From Flavobacterium chilense (lineage in GTDB: Bacteria > Bacteroidota > Bacteroidia > Flavobacteriales > Flavobacteriaceae): 64,000 nucleotides of DNA. Made by a program: the position numbers and the translations under genes. How positions within the stretch are numbered: the stretch's first letter is position 1; every line of letters begins with the position of its first letter. A model generated the notes under the pieces. That model made no database searches, had not been told where the DNA came from, and saw nothing but the letters and a program-made list of their open reading frames with translations. Below are positions 35,200-43,414 of the stretch, one piece after another. The stretch is taken from NCBI RefSeq assembly GCF_001602525.1, contig NZ_LSYT01000002.1, positions 124,001 through 188,000 of the forward strand. The letters run 5' to 3'.

Positions 35200-35578
35200 A
35201 AACATAGAAAATCTTATTGAAAAGATGATGGCCGAAAATACTCTTGAATCGCCATCTGCCGACTTTACTTCAAATATAATGTCCAAAATTCTTATTGCCG
35301 AAGAAGTAAAAATCAAACCTTACAAACCCTTAATTTCCATCTCAACGTGGATTTTTATTGGAGTTGCCCTGGCTCTTTTGATTATTTATAATGTATATTT
35401 TACCGGAACAGAAAACAATTTAGAAATAGGAAAATCGTATACCGATAAAATCTCAGCAATCGTTTCCGGTATTTATATCTCTAAAACTACATTATATGCT
35501 ATTTTAATAGTTCCTTTTATGATTCTAATTCAGATTGGGATTTTGAAAAACTATTTTGATAAGAAGTATCAGTTGTAA
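35183..35578 (+). CDS. Membrane protein coupled to the sigma factor, possible anti-sigma factor
   Basis: 131 residues. The first ~40 residues are soluble (ESDKNIENLIEKMMAENTLE, then SPSADFTSNIMSKI), followed by two membrane helices (~50-71 and ~98-122). The gene overlaps the sigma gene by 17 bp, so translation is coupled. A soluble N-terminus plus membrane anchor and this arrangement fit an anti-sigma factor, but no zinc-binding HxxxCxxC motif is present. Confidence 0.6.
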   Translation: MKESDKNIENLIEKMMAENTLESPSADFTSNIMSKILIAEEVKIKPYKPLISISTWIFIGVALALLIIYNVYFTGTENNLEIGKSYTDKISAIVSGIYISKTTLYAILIVPFMILIQIGILKNYFDKKYQL

Positions 35579-35759
35579 TTTATTTAAAAAACAACCCTGT
35601 ATAAATTTGAAACATTTTTTTAGATAAAGGACTTGAATTTTAAATCCGGAAATCATATTTTAATCTTTCAAAAGAATTAAATGCAATCTATTCATTTACA
35701 ATAGTTTTAGCTTCAAAAATAACATTCTTTTTTTAAGAAAATTTTGAGAACCTAAACCG

Positions 35760-35790
35760 TTGCAAGATTGTAACTTATAGAGTATCTTTG
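35760..35790 (+). promoter_or_regulatory. Promoter of the PfkB kinase gene
   Basis: TTG at 35760-35762, 20 bp, TATCTTTG at 35783-35790. Full agreement with the Bacteroidetes promoter form, 23 bp before the ATG at 35814. Confidence 0.75.
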
Positions 35791-35813
35791 CACCCTAATT
35801 CGAAATTCATAAA

Positions 35814-36737
35814 ATGAATAAATTATTGATTGTTGGAACAGTTGCTTTCGACGCGATTGAAACTCCTTTCGGAAAAACAGATAAAATATTAGGTGGTGCT
35901 GCAACGTACATTGGTTTATCAGCATCCTTTTTTAATTTGCAATCGGCCATTGTTTCTGTAGTTGGCGACGATTTTCCTCAAGAACATTTAGATCTTTTAA
36001 CTTCAAAAAATATCGATATCTCAGGTATCGAAATTGTAAAAGGCGGAAAAACCTTTTTCTGGAGCGGTTTATACCACAATGATTTAAATTCGAGAGACAC
36101 ATTAGTAACTGAGTTAAACGTTTTGGCAGATTTTCAGCCAAAAGTTCCTCAAAACTATAAAGATGCTGATGTTGTAATGTTAGGAAACCTACACCCATTA
36201 GTACAAAGCAGTGTTTTAGATCAAATGGAGAAGAAACCAAAATTAGTAGTTTTAGATACTATGAACTTTTGGATGGATTGTGCTCTTCCTGAATTACTGG
36301 ACGTTATCAAACGTGTAGATGTTATTACAATCAACGACGAAGAAGCAAGACAACTTTCTGGTGAATATTCATTAGTAAAAGCGGCTGCCAAAATCCAGGA
36401 TATGGGACCAAAATATGTGGTGATCAAAAAAGGAGAACACGGCGCACTTTTATTCCACAACAGAGAAGTATTCTTTGCACCAGCTTTACCATTAGAAGAT
36501 GTTTTTGATCCAACAGGAGCCGGAGACACATTTGCAGGTGGATTTTCAGGATTTATTGCACAAAGCGAAAACATTTCGTTTGGCAATATGAAAAATGCAA
36601 TTATTTATGGTTCTAATTTAGCTTCATTTTGTGTAGAAAAATTTGGAACTCAAAGGATGGAAACATTAAGCAAAGCCGAAGTAGCGATTCGATTACAGCA
36701 ATTTAAGTCGTTAACTCAGTTTGACATAGAAATATAA
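35814..36737 (+). CDS. PfkB-family carbohydrate kinase
   Basis: 307 residues. N-terminal KLLIVGTVAFDAIETPFGKT with the glycine pair KILGGAATYIGLSASFF. The C-terminal PfkB signature is FDPTGAGDTFAGGFSGF, containing the catalytic Asp and anion hole. It phosphorylates a sugar, nucleoside or related substrate with ATP; the sequence does not tell which. It is followed by its own terminator and then the purF homologue. Confidence 0.9.
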   Translation: MNKLLIVGTVAFDAIETPFGKTDKILGGAATYIGLSASFFNLQSAIVSVVGDDFPQEHLDLLTSKNIDISGIEIVKGGKTFFWSGLYHNDLNSRDTLVTELNVLADFQPKVPQNYKDADVVMLGNLHPLVQSSVLDQMEKKPKLVVLDTMNFWMDCALPELLDVIKRVDVITINDEEARQLSGEYSLVKAAAKIQDMGPKYVVIKKGEHGALLFHNREVFFAPALPLEDVFDPTGAGDTFAGGFSGFIAQSENISFGNMKNAIIYGSNLASFCVEKFGTQRMETLSKAEVAIRLQQFKSLTQFDIEI

Positions 36738-36742
36738 TGCCC

Positions 36743-36772
36743 TAAAGCCTCGATAAAACGGGGCTTTTTTAT
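36743..36772 (+). terminator. Terminator of the PfkB kinase gene
   Basis: AAAGCCTC pairs with GGGGCTTT (one wobble) around GATAAAAC, followed by a T run, 6 bp after the stop. Confidence 0.8.
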
Positions 36773-36816
36773 TACGTTATTACACACAACTTACAACAAC
36801 ACAAAATACAAAAACA

Positions 36817-38715
36817 ATGAGCGACGCTTTAAAACACGAATGTGGTATAGCCTTGGTTAGACTTCTTAAACCGCTTGAATATTACAAAGAAAAATACGGA
36901 ACTGCTTTTTACGGAATACAAAAAATGTATTTGATGATGGAAAAACAGCATAACCGTGGTCAGGATGGTGCCGGATTTGCCAGCATTAAATTTGATGTTG
37001 AGCCTGGTCAACGCTACATTAGCAGAGTTCGTTCGAATCATTCACAGCCTATTCAAGATGTTTTTAAACAAATCAATGAGCGAATCAGTGAAGAATTAAA
37101 AGCGAAACCTGAAATTGGCGATGATGTTCAAAAAATAAAATCAGAAATTCCATATGTTGGTGAATTGTTTTTAGGACATGTTCGCTACGGAACTTTCGGA
37201 AAAAACAGTATCGAAAGTGTTCACCCTTTTTTACGTCAGAGTAACTGGATGCACCGTAATTTAATTTTGGCCGGAAACTTTAACATGACTAACGTTAAAG
37301 AACTTTTCGAAAATCTGGTCGAACTGGGACAACATCCAAAAGAAATGGCTGATACTGTTACTGTAATGGAAAAAATTGGTCATTTCTTAGATAAAGAAGT
37401 AATGCAATTGTACCAAGACTGTAAAGCCGAAGGTTACTCAAAAAGAGAAGCTTCACCAGTTATCGCAGAAAGATTAGATATTGCAAAAATCTTAGCACGT
37501 TCTGCTAAAAACTTAGACGGAGGTTATGCTATGGCAGGTTTATTAGGTCATGGTGATGCATTTGTTTTTAGAGATCCTGCCGGAATTCGTCCTGCTTATT
37601 TTTATCAGGATGACGAAGTTGTTGTTGTAGCTTCTGAAAGACCTGTTATTCAAACTGTATTTAATGTACCTTTTGAGAGTGTTCAGGAAATTGATCCAGG
37701 AAACGCTTTGATTATCAAGAAAAACGGAAAAGTTACCATGAACCAAATTCTGGAACCAACTGTTAAAAAAGCCTGTTCATTTGAAAGAATTTATTTCTCA
37801 AGAGGAAGTGATGCTGAAATTTATCAGGAGCGTAAAAATTTAGGAAAATTAATTTTACCTGCTGTTCTTCAATCTATTGACAGCGATACAGACAATACTG
37901 TTTTTTCTTATATTCCAAATACAGCCGAAACTTCATTTTATGGTTTAGTCGAAGCTGCACAGGATTTCTTAAATCAGAGAAAAAACAATTATATTTTAGC
38001 CAACAGAAACACACTGACTACTGAAACGTTACAAGAATTATTAGCAGTAAAGATACGTACTGAGAAAGTTGCTATCAAAGATGCTAAACTCAGAACGTTT
38101 ATTACTGAAGACAGTAGCCGTGATGATTTGGTAGCACACGTTTACGATGTTACATACGGAGTAATCAAACCAACTGACAATCTGGTTATTATCGATGACA
38201 GTATTGTTCGTGGTACTACATTAAAAATGAGTATCATCAAAATGATGGATCGTTTAAATCCAAAACGAATTGTAATTGTTTCATCAGCACCACAAATTCG
38301 TTATCCTGATTGTTACGGAATCGATATGGCAAAACTAGAAGGCCTTGTTGCCTTTAGAGCTGCTTTAACTTTATTAAAAGAAAGAAACTTATATCATATC
38401 GTTGACGAAGTTTATACTAAGTGTAAAGCACAGGAAAACTTTGAAGATAAAGATGTTGTAAATTATGTAACAGCTATTTACGATCAATTTACACCTGAAG
38501 AGATTTCAGATAAAATTGCAGAAATGTTAAGCTCTCCGGAAATTAATGCCGAAGTAAAAATCATCTTCCAAAAAGTAGAAGATTTACATATAGCGTGCCC
38601 TAAAAATTTAGGCGATTGGTACTTTACAGGTGACTACCCAACCCCGGGAGGAAACCGTGTTGTAAACCGTGCCTTTATGAACTTTTACGAAGGAAAAGAC
38701 GCGCGAGCTTATTAA
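36817..38715 (+). CDS. Amidophosphoribosyltransferase-like protein (PurF homologue, long form)
   Basis: 632 residues, against about 500 for ordinary PurF. The Ntn glutaminase Cys is Cys9 (KHECGIALVRL), after a short propeptide. The glutaminase domain includes the insertion around residues 80-120, HVRYGTFGKNSIESVHP and NFNMTNVKELFENLV. The phosphoribosyltransferase half has the PRPP loop VIIDDSIVRGTTLKMSII. It would make phosphoribosylamine from PRPP and glutamine. The long form occurs alongside a standard PurF in flavobacteria, so which is the main purine enzyme is open. Confidence 0.85.
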   Translation: MSDALKHECGIALVRLLKPLEYYKEKYGTAFYGIQKMYLMMEKQHNRGQDGAGFASIKFDVEPGQRYISRVRSNHSQPIQDVFKQINERISEELKAKPEIGDDVQKIKSEIPYVGELFLGHVRYGTFGKNSIESVHPFLRQSNWMHRNLILAGNFNMTNVKELFENLVELGQHPKEMADTVTVMEKIGHFLDKEVMQLYQDCKAEGYSKREASPVIAERLDIAKILARSAKNLDGGYAMAGLLGHGDAFVFRDPAGIRPAYFYQDDEVVVVASERPVIQTVFNVPFESVQEIDPGNALIIKKNGKVTMNQILEPTVKKACSFERIYFSRGSDAEIYQERKNLGKLILPAVLQSIDSDTDNTVFSYIPNTAETSFYGLVEAAQDFLNQRKNNYILANRNTLTTETLQELLAVKIRTEKVAIKDAKLRTFITEDSSRDDLVAHVYDVTYGVIKPTDNLVIIDDSIVRGTTLKMSIIKMMDRLNPKRIVIVSSAPQIRYPDCYGIDMAKLEGLVAFRAALTLLKERNLYHIVDEVYTKCKAQENFEDKDVVNYVTAIYDQFTPEEISDKIAEMLSSPEINAEVKIIFQKVEDLHIACPKNLGDWYFTGDYPTPGGNRVVNRAFMNFYEGKDARAY

Positions 38716-38779
38716 AAAAGTATTAACAAAAGGTTAATTTGTGCATTTCATCGGTTTTTTTTGCCGTTCATCCTGTTTG

Positions 38780-38811
38780 TTTGGTAGAAATGAAAAGCTA
38801 CAATACTTTTG
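38780..38811 (+). promoter_or_regulatory. Promoter of tandem small-RNA copy 1
   Basis: TTTG at 38780-38783, 20 bp, then a perfect TACTTTTG at 38804-38811. The expected start point is at or just before the CCATAAC that opens the conserved hairpin (38817). Confidence 0.7.
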
Positions 38812-38816
38812 AAATA

Positions 38817-38889
38817 CCATAACATTAGTAGGTTAAGTTTATGGTAGATTTGGGGCAAAAAGGGTGGAAGTAATTCCACCTTTTTTATT
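38817..38889 (+). ncRNA. Candidate small RNA, tandem copy 1
   Basis: A 5' hairpin CCATAAC/GTTTATGG, an invariant linker TAGATTTGGGGCAAAAA, and a terminator GGTGGAA-GTAA-TTCCACC followed by T6 form a complete small-RNA gene of ~73 nt behind its own promoter. No open frame of note. Confidence 0.65.
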
Positions 38890-38968
38890 GGAATAAACTC
38901 AACTAATTCAACTTTAAGAGATTATATTCATTTTGTCGGATATATTTACCTTTCGTCTAAAAAGTTTT

Positions 38969-38996
38969 TTTGATAAAGATGCCTGCCATACATTTA
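38969..38996 (+). promoter_or_regulatory. Promoter-like element of small-RNA copy 2
   Basis: TTTG at 38969-38972 and TACATTTA at 38989-38996, 16 bp apart, 5 bp before the conserved hairpin. Weaker than the copy 1 promoter (last base A for G, shorter spacer). Confidence 0.5.
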
Positions 38997-39001
38997 CTAA
39001 A

Positions 39002-39073
39002 CCATAACATTAGTAGGTTAAGTTTATGGTAGATTTGGGGCAAAAAAGGTGGAAGAGATTCCGCCTTTTTTAT
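39002..39073 (+). ncRNA. Candidate small RNA, tandem copy 2
   Basis: The same 5' hairpin and linker as copy 1. The terminator stem is GGTGGAA-GAGA-TTCCGCC, where one T-A pair became T-G and the loop is a different GNRA tetraloop. T6 follows. Confidence 0.65.
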
Positions 39074-39172
39074 TAGAATAAAGTCAAATCTTTCATTTTC
39101 AGCCTTTACACTTACTTTGTCGGATATATTTACCTTTCATCTAAAAAGTTTTTTTCATAAGAATAGCTGCCA

Positions 39173-39180
39173 TACATTTA
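39173..39180 (+). promoter_or_regulatory. -7-like element of small-RNA copy 3
   Basis: TACATTTA at the same distance (5 bp) from the hairpin as in copy 2. The matching -33 is TTTC instead of TTTG, so activity may be lower. Confidence 0.4.
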
Positions 39181-39185
39181 CTGAA

Positions 39186-39258
39186 CCATAACATTAGTAG
39201 GTTAAGTTTATGGTAGATTTGGGGCAAAAAAGGCAGAAGAGATTCTGCCTTTTTTATT
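39186..39258 (+). ncRNA. Candidate small RNA, tandem copy 3
   Basis: The same 5' hairpin and linker. The terminator stem is GGCAGAA-GAGA-TTCTGCC: two pairs differ from copy 1 and both are compensated (T-A to C-G, G-C to A-T). T6 follows. Confidence 0.65.
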
Positions 39259-39312
39259 TTTTTTAGAAAAGAGAACAAAGAGAATAGAAAAAAGATCAAA
39301 AATTGAGCATAA

Positions 39313-39346
39313 AAAAAAGACGAACACTATTTGCGTTCGTCTTTTC
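39313..39346 (-). terminator. Terminator of sodA
   Basis: AAAGACGAAC and GTTCGTCTTT pair with an AT-rich loop and flanking A/T runs, 24 bp past the sodA stop. It also backs up termination from the small-RNA side. Confidence 0.8.
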
Positions 39347-39369
39347 TCTTTATTCTTTACTTTATTTTC

Positions 39370-39981
39370 TTATTTATCTAAAGCAAATCTTCTTGCTACT
39401 TCTGTCCAGTTAATTACACTGAAGAAAGCTTCAATATAATCTGGTCTTCTGTTTTGATAGTTTAAGTAGTAAGCGTGCTCCCAAACATCCATTCCTAAGA
39501 TTGGAGTTCCACCGTTACCAGCAACTTCCGGCATTAATGGATTGTCTTGATTTGGAGTACCTACAACTTCTAACTTCCCTCCTTTTTGCACTGTTAACCA
39601 AGCCCATCCTGAACCGAATTGTGTAGCACCAGCTTTAGCAAATTTTGCTTTAAATTCTTCGAAAGTTCCAAAAGAAGCTTCGATTGCAGCTAATAAATCT
39701 CCTGTTGGCAATCCGCCTCCGTTTGGAGACATTACAGTCCAGAATAAATTGTGGTTGTAAAAACCTCCTCCATTGTTACGAACTGCTGCGTTAGATTTAT
39801 CTAAGTTTATTAAGATGTTTTCGATTGTTTTTCCCTCTAAATCTGTTCCTGCAATTGCAGCATTAAGATTTGTAGTATATGCATTGTGATGTTTTGTGTA
39901 ATGGATTTCCATTGTACGTGCATCAATATGTGGTTCTAATGCATCATATGCATAAGGTAATTGTGGTAATTCAAAAGCCAT
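39370..39981 (-). CDS. sodA: Superoxide dismutase (Fe/Mn family)
   Basis: 203 residues. The metal ligands appear in [20 protein letters not shown] (first His), [16 protein letters not shown] (second His) and [20 protein letters not shown] (Asp and His). It dismutates superoxide in the cytoplasm. Metal choice cannot be settled by eye. A TAAATTTG -7 element lies at 40026-40019, 38 bp upstream of the ATG. Confidence 0.95.
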   Translation of the reverse strand: MAFELPQLPYAYDALEPHIDARTMEIHYTKHHNAYTTNLNAAIAGTDLEGKTIENILINLDKSNAAVRNNGGGFYNHNLFWTVMSPNGGGLPTGDLLAAIEASFGTFEEFKAKFAKAGATQFGSGWAWLTVQKGGKLEVVGTPNQDNPLMPEVAGNGGTPILGMDVWEHAYYLNYQNRRPDYIEAFFSVINWTEVARRFALDK

Positions 39982-40018
39982 GATATTAGGATTTTTATGG
40001 TTTATAAATAATTTATTC

Positions 40019-40026
40019 CAAATTTA
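40019..40026 (-). promoter_or_regulatory. -7 element of sodA
   Basis: TAAATTTG on the minus strand, matching TAnnTTTG. No convincing TTG at the expected distance. Confidence 0.45.
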
Positions 40027-40121
40027 GACATTTAACTTTGGAATTGAAAATACTATTTCGTTATTATTCTATTTAATTAATTTATAAATCCATTTTTTAA
40101 AATTTAAAAACCTGTAAATCT

Positions 40122-40799
40122 TTACTTTCCGTTAAAAGTAGTCATTGTGTTTTCTAATCCGGCAGTTCCAAAAGATTTAATAATTTCAACAGAAGTTTCT
40201 AAACGTTCCGGCAATTTTGAGTTTTCATCATCATTCCATTCTCCCAAAACATAATCGATCTGTTGTCCTTTTTTAAACTGATCGCTAATACCAAATCTAA
40301 AACGGGTATATTGTTGCGTATTTAAGACAAGATTGATGTTTTTTAATCCGTTATGACCTCCGTCACTACCTTTTGGTTTGATTCGAATTGTTCCAAATGA
40401 CAGGTTTAAATCGTCTGTAATGACCAAAATATTTTCCAGCGGAATATTTTCTTTGTCCATCCAGTATTTTACCGCTTTACCACTCAGGTTCATGTAAGTA
40501 TTTGGTTTTAAAAGAAGAAATGTTCTTCCTTTAAACTTATATTCAGCTAAAGATCCCAGTTTTACGGTTTCAAATGAAAGACCTTCCTTTTTTGCTAAAA
40601 AGTCTAGTACTTTAAATCCGATATTATGTCTGGTGTTTACATATTCAGCACCAATATTTCCTAAACCTACAATTAAATATTTTTTACTCACGCTTTTTAT
40701 ATTGTTTTTTTGGTGTTCGTGAACCTCCGGTTTCACATTGTCTCCTGTGTTCTCTTCTTTTTGTGTTGATGAAAACAGTTTTGTTATCCATTTTATCAT
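40122..40799 (-). CDS. pth: Peptidyl-tRNA hydrolase
   Basis: 225 residues. The catalytic core starts near residue 41 (KKYLIVGLGNIGAEYVNTRH, with the catalytic His and Asn nearby), then FLLLKPNTYMNLSGKAV, ITDDLNLSFGTIRIKPKGSD and GGHNGLKNI. The first ~40 residues are a Lys/Glu-rich extension absent from most Pth proteins. It recycles peptidyl-tRNA dropped from ribosomes. It follows rplY and prs on the same strand, a common Bacteroidetes order. Confidence 0.95.
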   Translation of the reverse strand: MIKWITKLFSSTQKEENTGDNVKPEVHEHQKNNIKSVSKKYLIVGLGNIGAEYVNTRHNIGFKVLDFLAKKEGLSFETVKLGSLAEYKFKGRTFLLLKPNTYMNLSGKAVKYWMDKENIPLENILVITDDLNLSFGTIRIKPKGSDGGHNGLKNINLVLNTQQYTRFRFGISDQFKKGQQIDYVLGEWNDDENSKLPERLETSVEIIKSFGTAGLENTMTTFNGK

Positions 40800-41198
40800 T
40801 TGGCAAAAGTATGATTAATTAGAGAATGTGGCAATTTGTTAATTAGATAATTTGAAAATGTGAGAATTAGATAATTGCCTGTTGGCCGTGATTTAACCGC
40901 AAAGTTCGCAAGGGTTTTGCACAAAGGTCATGATGGAAGGCACACGGATGACACTGATTAAACCAATGTACACCGATTTTATTTTATCTGACCTGATTAC
41001 AAGACGAAAAACTTAGCACCTCAGCATCTTAGCGACTTAGAATCTTATGAAAAAGATATTTTCTTACTAGCCCTGACAGGAACGGCATCCTTTTTCCTGC
41101 TCCTTTAGCAGGGAAAAGATATAGCGAATGGCAGGAATGTTACGTCTTATGAAAAACGGGATTTTCTGCTTCTAAAAAAAACAATAATCCCAAAAAAA

Positions 41199-41261
41199 GG
41201 GCTTCGACTCCGCTCAGCCTGACAAATATTACACGTGTCAGATTGAGCGGAGTCGAAGCCC
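41199..41261. repeat. Intergenic palindrome with GC-rich 26-bp arms
   Basis: GGGCTTCGACTCCGCTCAGC... at 41199-41224 is the reverse complement of 41236-41261 with two mismatches, around a 11-base spacer. It is more GC-rich than its surroundings and resembles the repeated intergenic palindromes of flavobacterial genomes. Confidence 0.75.
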
Positions 41262-41307
41262 TCCCGCAGTAAAAAAACTTAGAACCTTAGCATCTTAAAA
41301 CCTCAAA

Positions 41308-41340
41308 AAAAAAGCACCAATCTTTCGATTGATGCTTTTT
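41308..41340 (-). terminator. Terminator of rplY
   Basis: AAAAAGCA..AATC pairs with GATT..TGCTTTTT around TTTC, about 20 bp past the stop. Confidence 0.75.
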
Positions 41341-41358
41341 ATATTGATTTGAAAAAAA

Positions 41359-41970
41359 TTATTTTTTCTTTCCTTTTGCAGGAGCTTTTGCAGCTTTTGC
41401 AGCTTCTTGAGCAGCTTTCATAGCAGCACGAGAAATTCTTACCTGAGCAACAACTGTGTTGTCCGGGTGCATAATTTTGTACTCTGGTTTTCCAACTTTA
41501 GTAACGTATAATTTGTTACCCATTTCAAGTGGAGTGATGTCAGCTTCAACAAAATCAGGAAGATTTTTAGGTAAAGCTTTAACTTTTAATTTACGAGTGT
41601 TTAAACGTAAAACACCTCCAGCAAGAACACCTTTTGATGTACCAACAACTTTTACAGGAACTTCCATAGTGATTTCTTTATCATCAAATAATTGAAAGAA
41701 GTCAATGTGTAAAATTTTGTCAGATACTGGGTGAACCTGAATGTCTTGCAAAATTGCATTGAATGATTTTCCTTTTCCAAGTTCGATCACAACTGTGTGA
41801 GCGTTTGGAGTGTAAACCAAGTTTTTGAATGCCGCAGCGTCCGCTGAGAAATGTACTGCCTGATTTCCTCCGTATAACACGCAAGGAACCGCTCCAGCAT
41901 TACGTAAGGCTTTAGTTGACACTTTGCCCACGCTTTCTCTTTCTGATCCTTTAATTGTAATCGATTTCAT
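41359..41970 (-). CDS. rplY: 50S ribosomal protein L25/general stress protein Ctc
   Basis: 203 residues, the two-domain CTC/TL5 form. The N-terminal 5S-rRNA-binding domain ([32 protein letters not shown]) and C-terminal domain ([20 protein letters not shown], then [17 protein letters not shown]) are both present. The tail is Ala/Lys-rich ([14 protein letters not shown]). It binds 5S rRNA in the large subunit. Located between prs and pth. Confidence 0.95.
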   Translation of the reverse strand: MKSITIKGSERESVGKVSTKALRNAGAVPCVLYGGNQAVHFSADAAAFKNLVYTPNAHTVVIELGKGKSFNAILQDIQVHPVSDKILHIDFFQLFDDKEITMEVPVKVVGTSKGVLAGGVLRLNTRKLKVKALPKNLPDFVEADITPLEMGNKLYVTKVGKPEYKIMHPDNTVVAQVRISRAAMKAAQEAAKAAKAPAKGKKK

Positions 41971-42007
41971 TGTAAAAAAATATAGTTATTAATAAATATT
42001 CTTAATT

Positions 42008-42095
42008 TGCTGTAAGCTTTAAGCCATAGGCTTTAGGCTTTTTTCTGTAATTTCTAATAGCTTATGGCTTATTGCCTAAAGCTTATAGCTTTTAC
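42008..42095. repeat. Imperfect inverted repeat between rplY and prs
   Basis: GCTGTAAGCTTTAAGCCATA at 42009-42028 and its continuation pair with the segment at 42059-42092 (about 25 of 31 positions). The right arm ends at the prs stop region. Probably a mobile-type or REP-type palindrome; it may also act at the mRNA 3' end of prs. Confidence 0.6.
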
Positions 42096-43033
42096 ATAAT
42101 GAATTTTCCACTAATGGAATTGTTGTGGTGCACCATGTGCATAACTTCGGCAAAAAGCGGTGCACAACTCACTACTTTTATTTTCTTTGATTCTCTCTTT
42201 AATGGGATAGAATCGGTTACGATTAATTCGCTTAATTTCGAATTCTCGATTTTTTCGTAGGCGTTACCGGATAAAATAGCGTGTGTACAAATTGCTCTAA
42301 CACTTATTGCTCCTTTTTCGATCATTAAGTCGGCTGCTTTTGCTAAAGTCCCGCCTGTATCGATCATATCGTCTACTAATATTACGTTACGACCTTTTAC
42401 TTCACCAATCAATTCCATAGTATCGATAACGTTGGCTGCTTTTCTTTGTTTGTAACAGATTACTACATCTGATTCTAAAAACTTAGAGTAAGCATATGCT
42501 CTTTTTGAACCTCCCATATCCGGAGATGCAATAGTTAGATTTTCTAATTTTAAACTTTCTACGTATGGTAAAAAGATTGTAGATGCAAATAAATGATCTA
42601 CTGGTTTTTCGAAAAATCCCTGGATTTGATCTGCGTGCAAATCCATTGTCATTACTCTTGTTGCTCCGGCAGCATCTAATAAATTAGCTACTAATTTCGC
42701 TCCAATTGGTACTCTTGGTTTGTCTTTTCTATCCTGTCTTGCCCAACCAAAATAAGGCATAACAGCTGTAATATGTCTTGCTGATGCACGTTTTGCCGCA
42801 TCAATCATTAATAACAATTCCATCAAATTATCGGCCGTTGGAAATGTTGAGCACACGATAAAAACGCGTAATCCTCTAATTGATTCTTCGTAAGACGGCT
42901 GAAATTCTCCGTCACTATACGTTGACATCGTTACTTTTCCTAACGGAATTCCGTATTGTTCTGCAATTTTTTCTGCAAGATAAACACTTTGTGAACAAGC
43001 AAAAATTTTAGCTTCTGGTTCTAGGTGCGACAT
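42092..43033 (-). CDS. prs: Ribose-phosphate pyrophosphokinase
   Basis: Start taken at ATG 43033 (MSHLEPEAKIFACSQSVYLA), giving 313 residues, the usual length; the frame runs 24 codons further without support. Motifs are the DGEFQPSYEESIRG segment, RQDRKDKPRVPIGAK, ATRVMTMDLHADQIQGFF and the PRPP loop NVILVDDMIDTGGTLAKAAD. It makes PRPP from ribose 5-phosphate and ATP for purine, pyrimidine and histidine synthesis. Confidence 0.95.
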   Translation of the reverse strand: MSHLEPEAKIFACSQSVYLAEKIAEQYGIPLGKVTMSTYSDGEFQPSYEESIRGLRVFIVCSTFPTADNLMELLLMIDAAKRASARHITAVMPYFGWARQDRKDKPRVPIGAKLVANLLDAAGATRVMTMDLHADQIQGFFEKPVDHLFASTIFLPYVESLKLENLTIASPDMGGSKRAYAYSKFLESDVVICYKQRKAANVIDTMELIGEVKGRNVILVDDMIDTGGTLAKAADLMIEKGAISVRAICTHAILSGNAYEKIENSKLSELIVTDSIPLKRESKKIKVVSCAPLFAEVMHMVHHNNSISGKFIM

Positions 43034-43229
43034 TATAATTTGTTGTTTTATTCCGCTACGTTTGTACAATTTAATTTTACTGAAAAACAGTAAAATCAAA
43101 TACATATAAATGCCTCGGGTGTAGTTAGTTGTGTGTGCTTCGTTTTAACGAGGTGCAAATTTAGAAAATTTATTGGACACTGAAAGGAAAAATTTAAGTA
43201 TTTTTATTAGAACATTTAATTTAATTTTT

Positions 43230-43237
43230 TACATTTG
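43230..43237 (+). promoter_or_regulatory. -7 element upstream of tRNA-Leu
   Basis: TACATTTG matches TAnnTTTG and is followed by CACC, as at other stable-RNA promoters here. It lies ~98 bp before the tRNA. No clear TTG at -33. Confidence 0.5.
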
Positions 43238-43334
43238 CACCGTGTTAAAGGAATAAGCACAATTATGACCTCATAATTACTTATTCTATTGCGTTAAAAT
43301 AATTGATTTATTTCATTATTTTTTCGTCTGCTAA

Positions 43335-43414
43335 GCCCGGATGGCGGAATTGGTAGACGCGCTGGTCTCAAACACCTGTGGGAAACCGTGCCGGTTCGAC
43401 TCCGGCTCCGGGTA
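43335..43414 (+). tRNA. tRNA-Leu(CAA), attachment site of the island
   Basis: 80 nt. Acceptor GCCCGGA/TCCGGGT (G1-U72 wobble), D-loop AATTGGTAGA, anticodon loop CTCAAAC (anticodon CAA), T arm CCGGTTCGACTCCGG. The anticodon stem CTGGT/ACCTG has one T-T mismatch. The 3' half (43368-43414) is also read, on the other strand, as the C-terminal codons of the recombinase, so it is the likely attB/attL sequence. Confidence 0.93.

Larger units (their letters stand above)
38804..39258 (+). repeat. Three tandem ~185-bp repeat units
   Basis: The block beginning CCATAACATTAGTAGG recurs at 38817, 39002 and 39186 (periods 185 and 184). Each copy is about 73 bp of near-identical sequence ending in a terminator. 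The spacers before copies 2 and 3 share a further ~43-bp block (GTCGGATATATTTACCTTTC and its continuation), while the region before copy 1 differs. Confidence 0.85.
40800..41358. other. Repeat-rich intergenic region between pth and rplY
   Basis: 559 bp with no supported gene. It carries decayed intergenic repeats (an ACACGGATGACACTGATTAA-type segment near 40941, and CTTAGCACCTCAGCATCTTA near 41011 echoed near 41278), the strong palindrome at 41199-41261 and the rplY terminator. Confidence 0.6.

Noticed and set aside
38804..39258. CRISPR array
   Set aside because: Three copies only, a 185-bp period, long conserved units with terminators, and no cas genes in the window.
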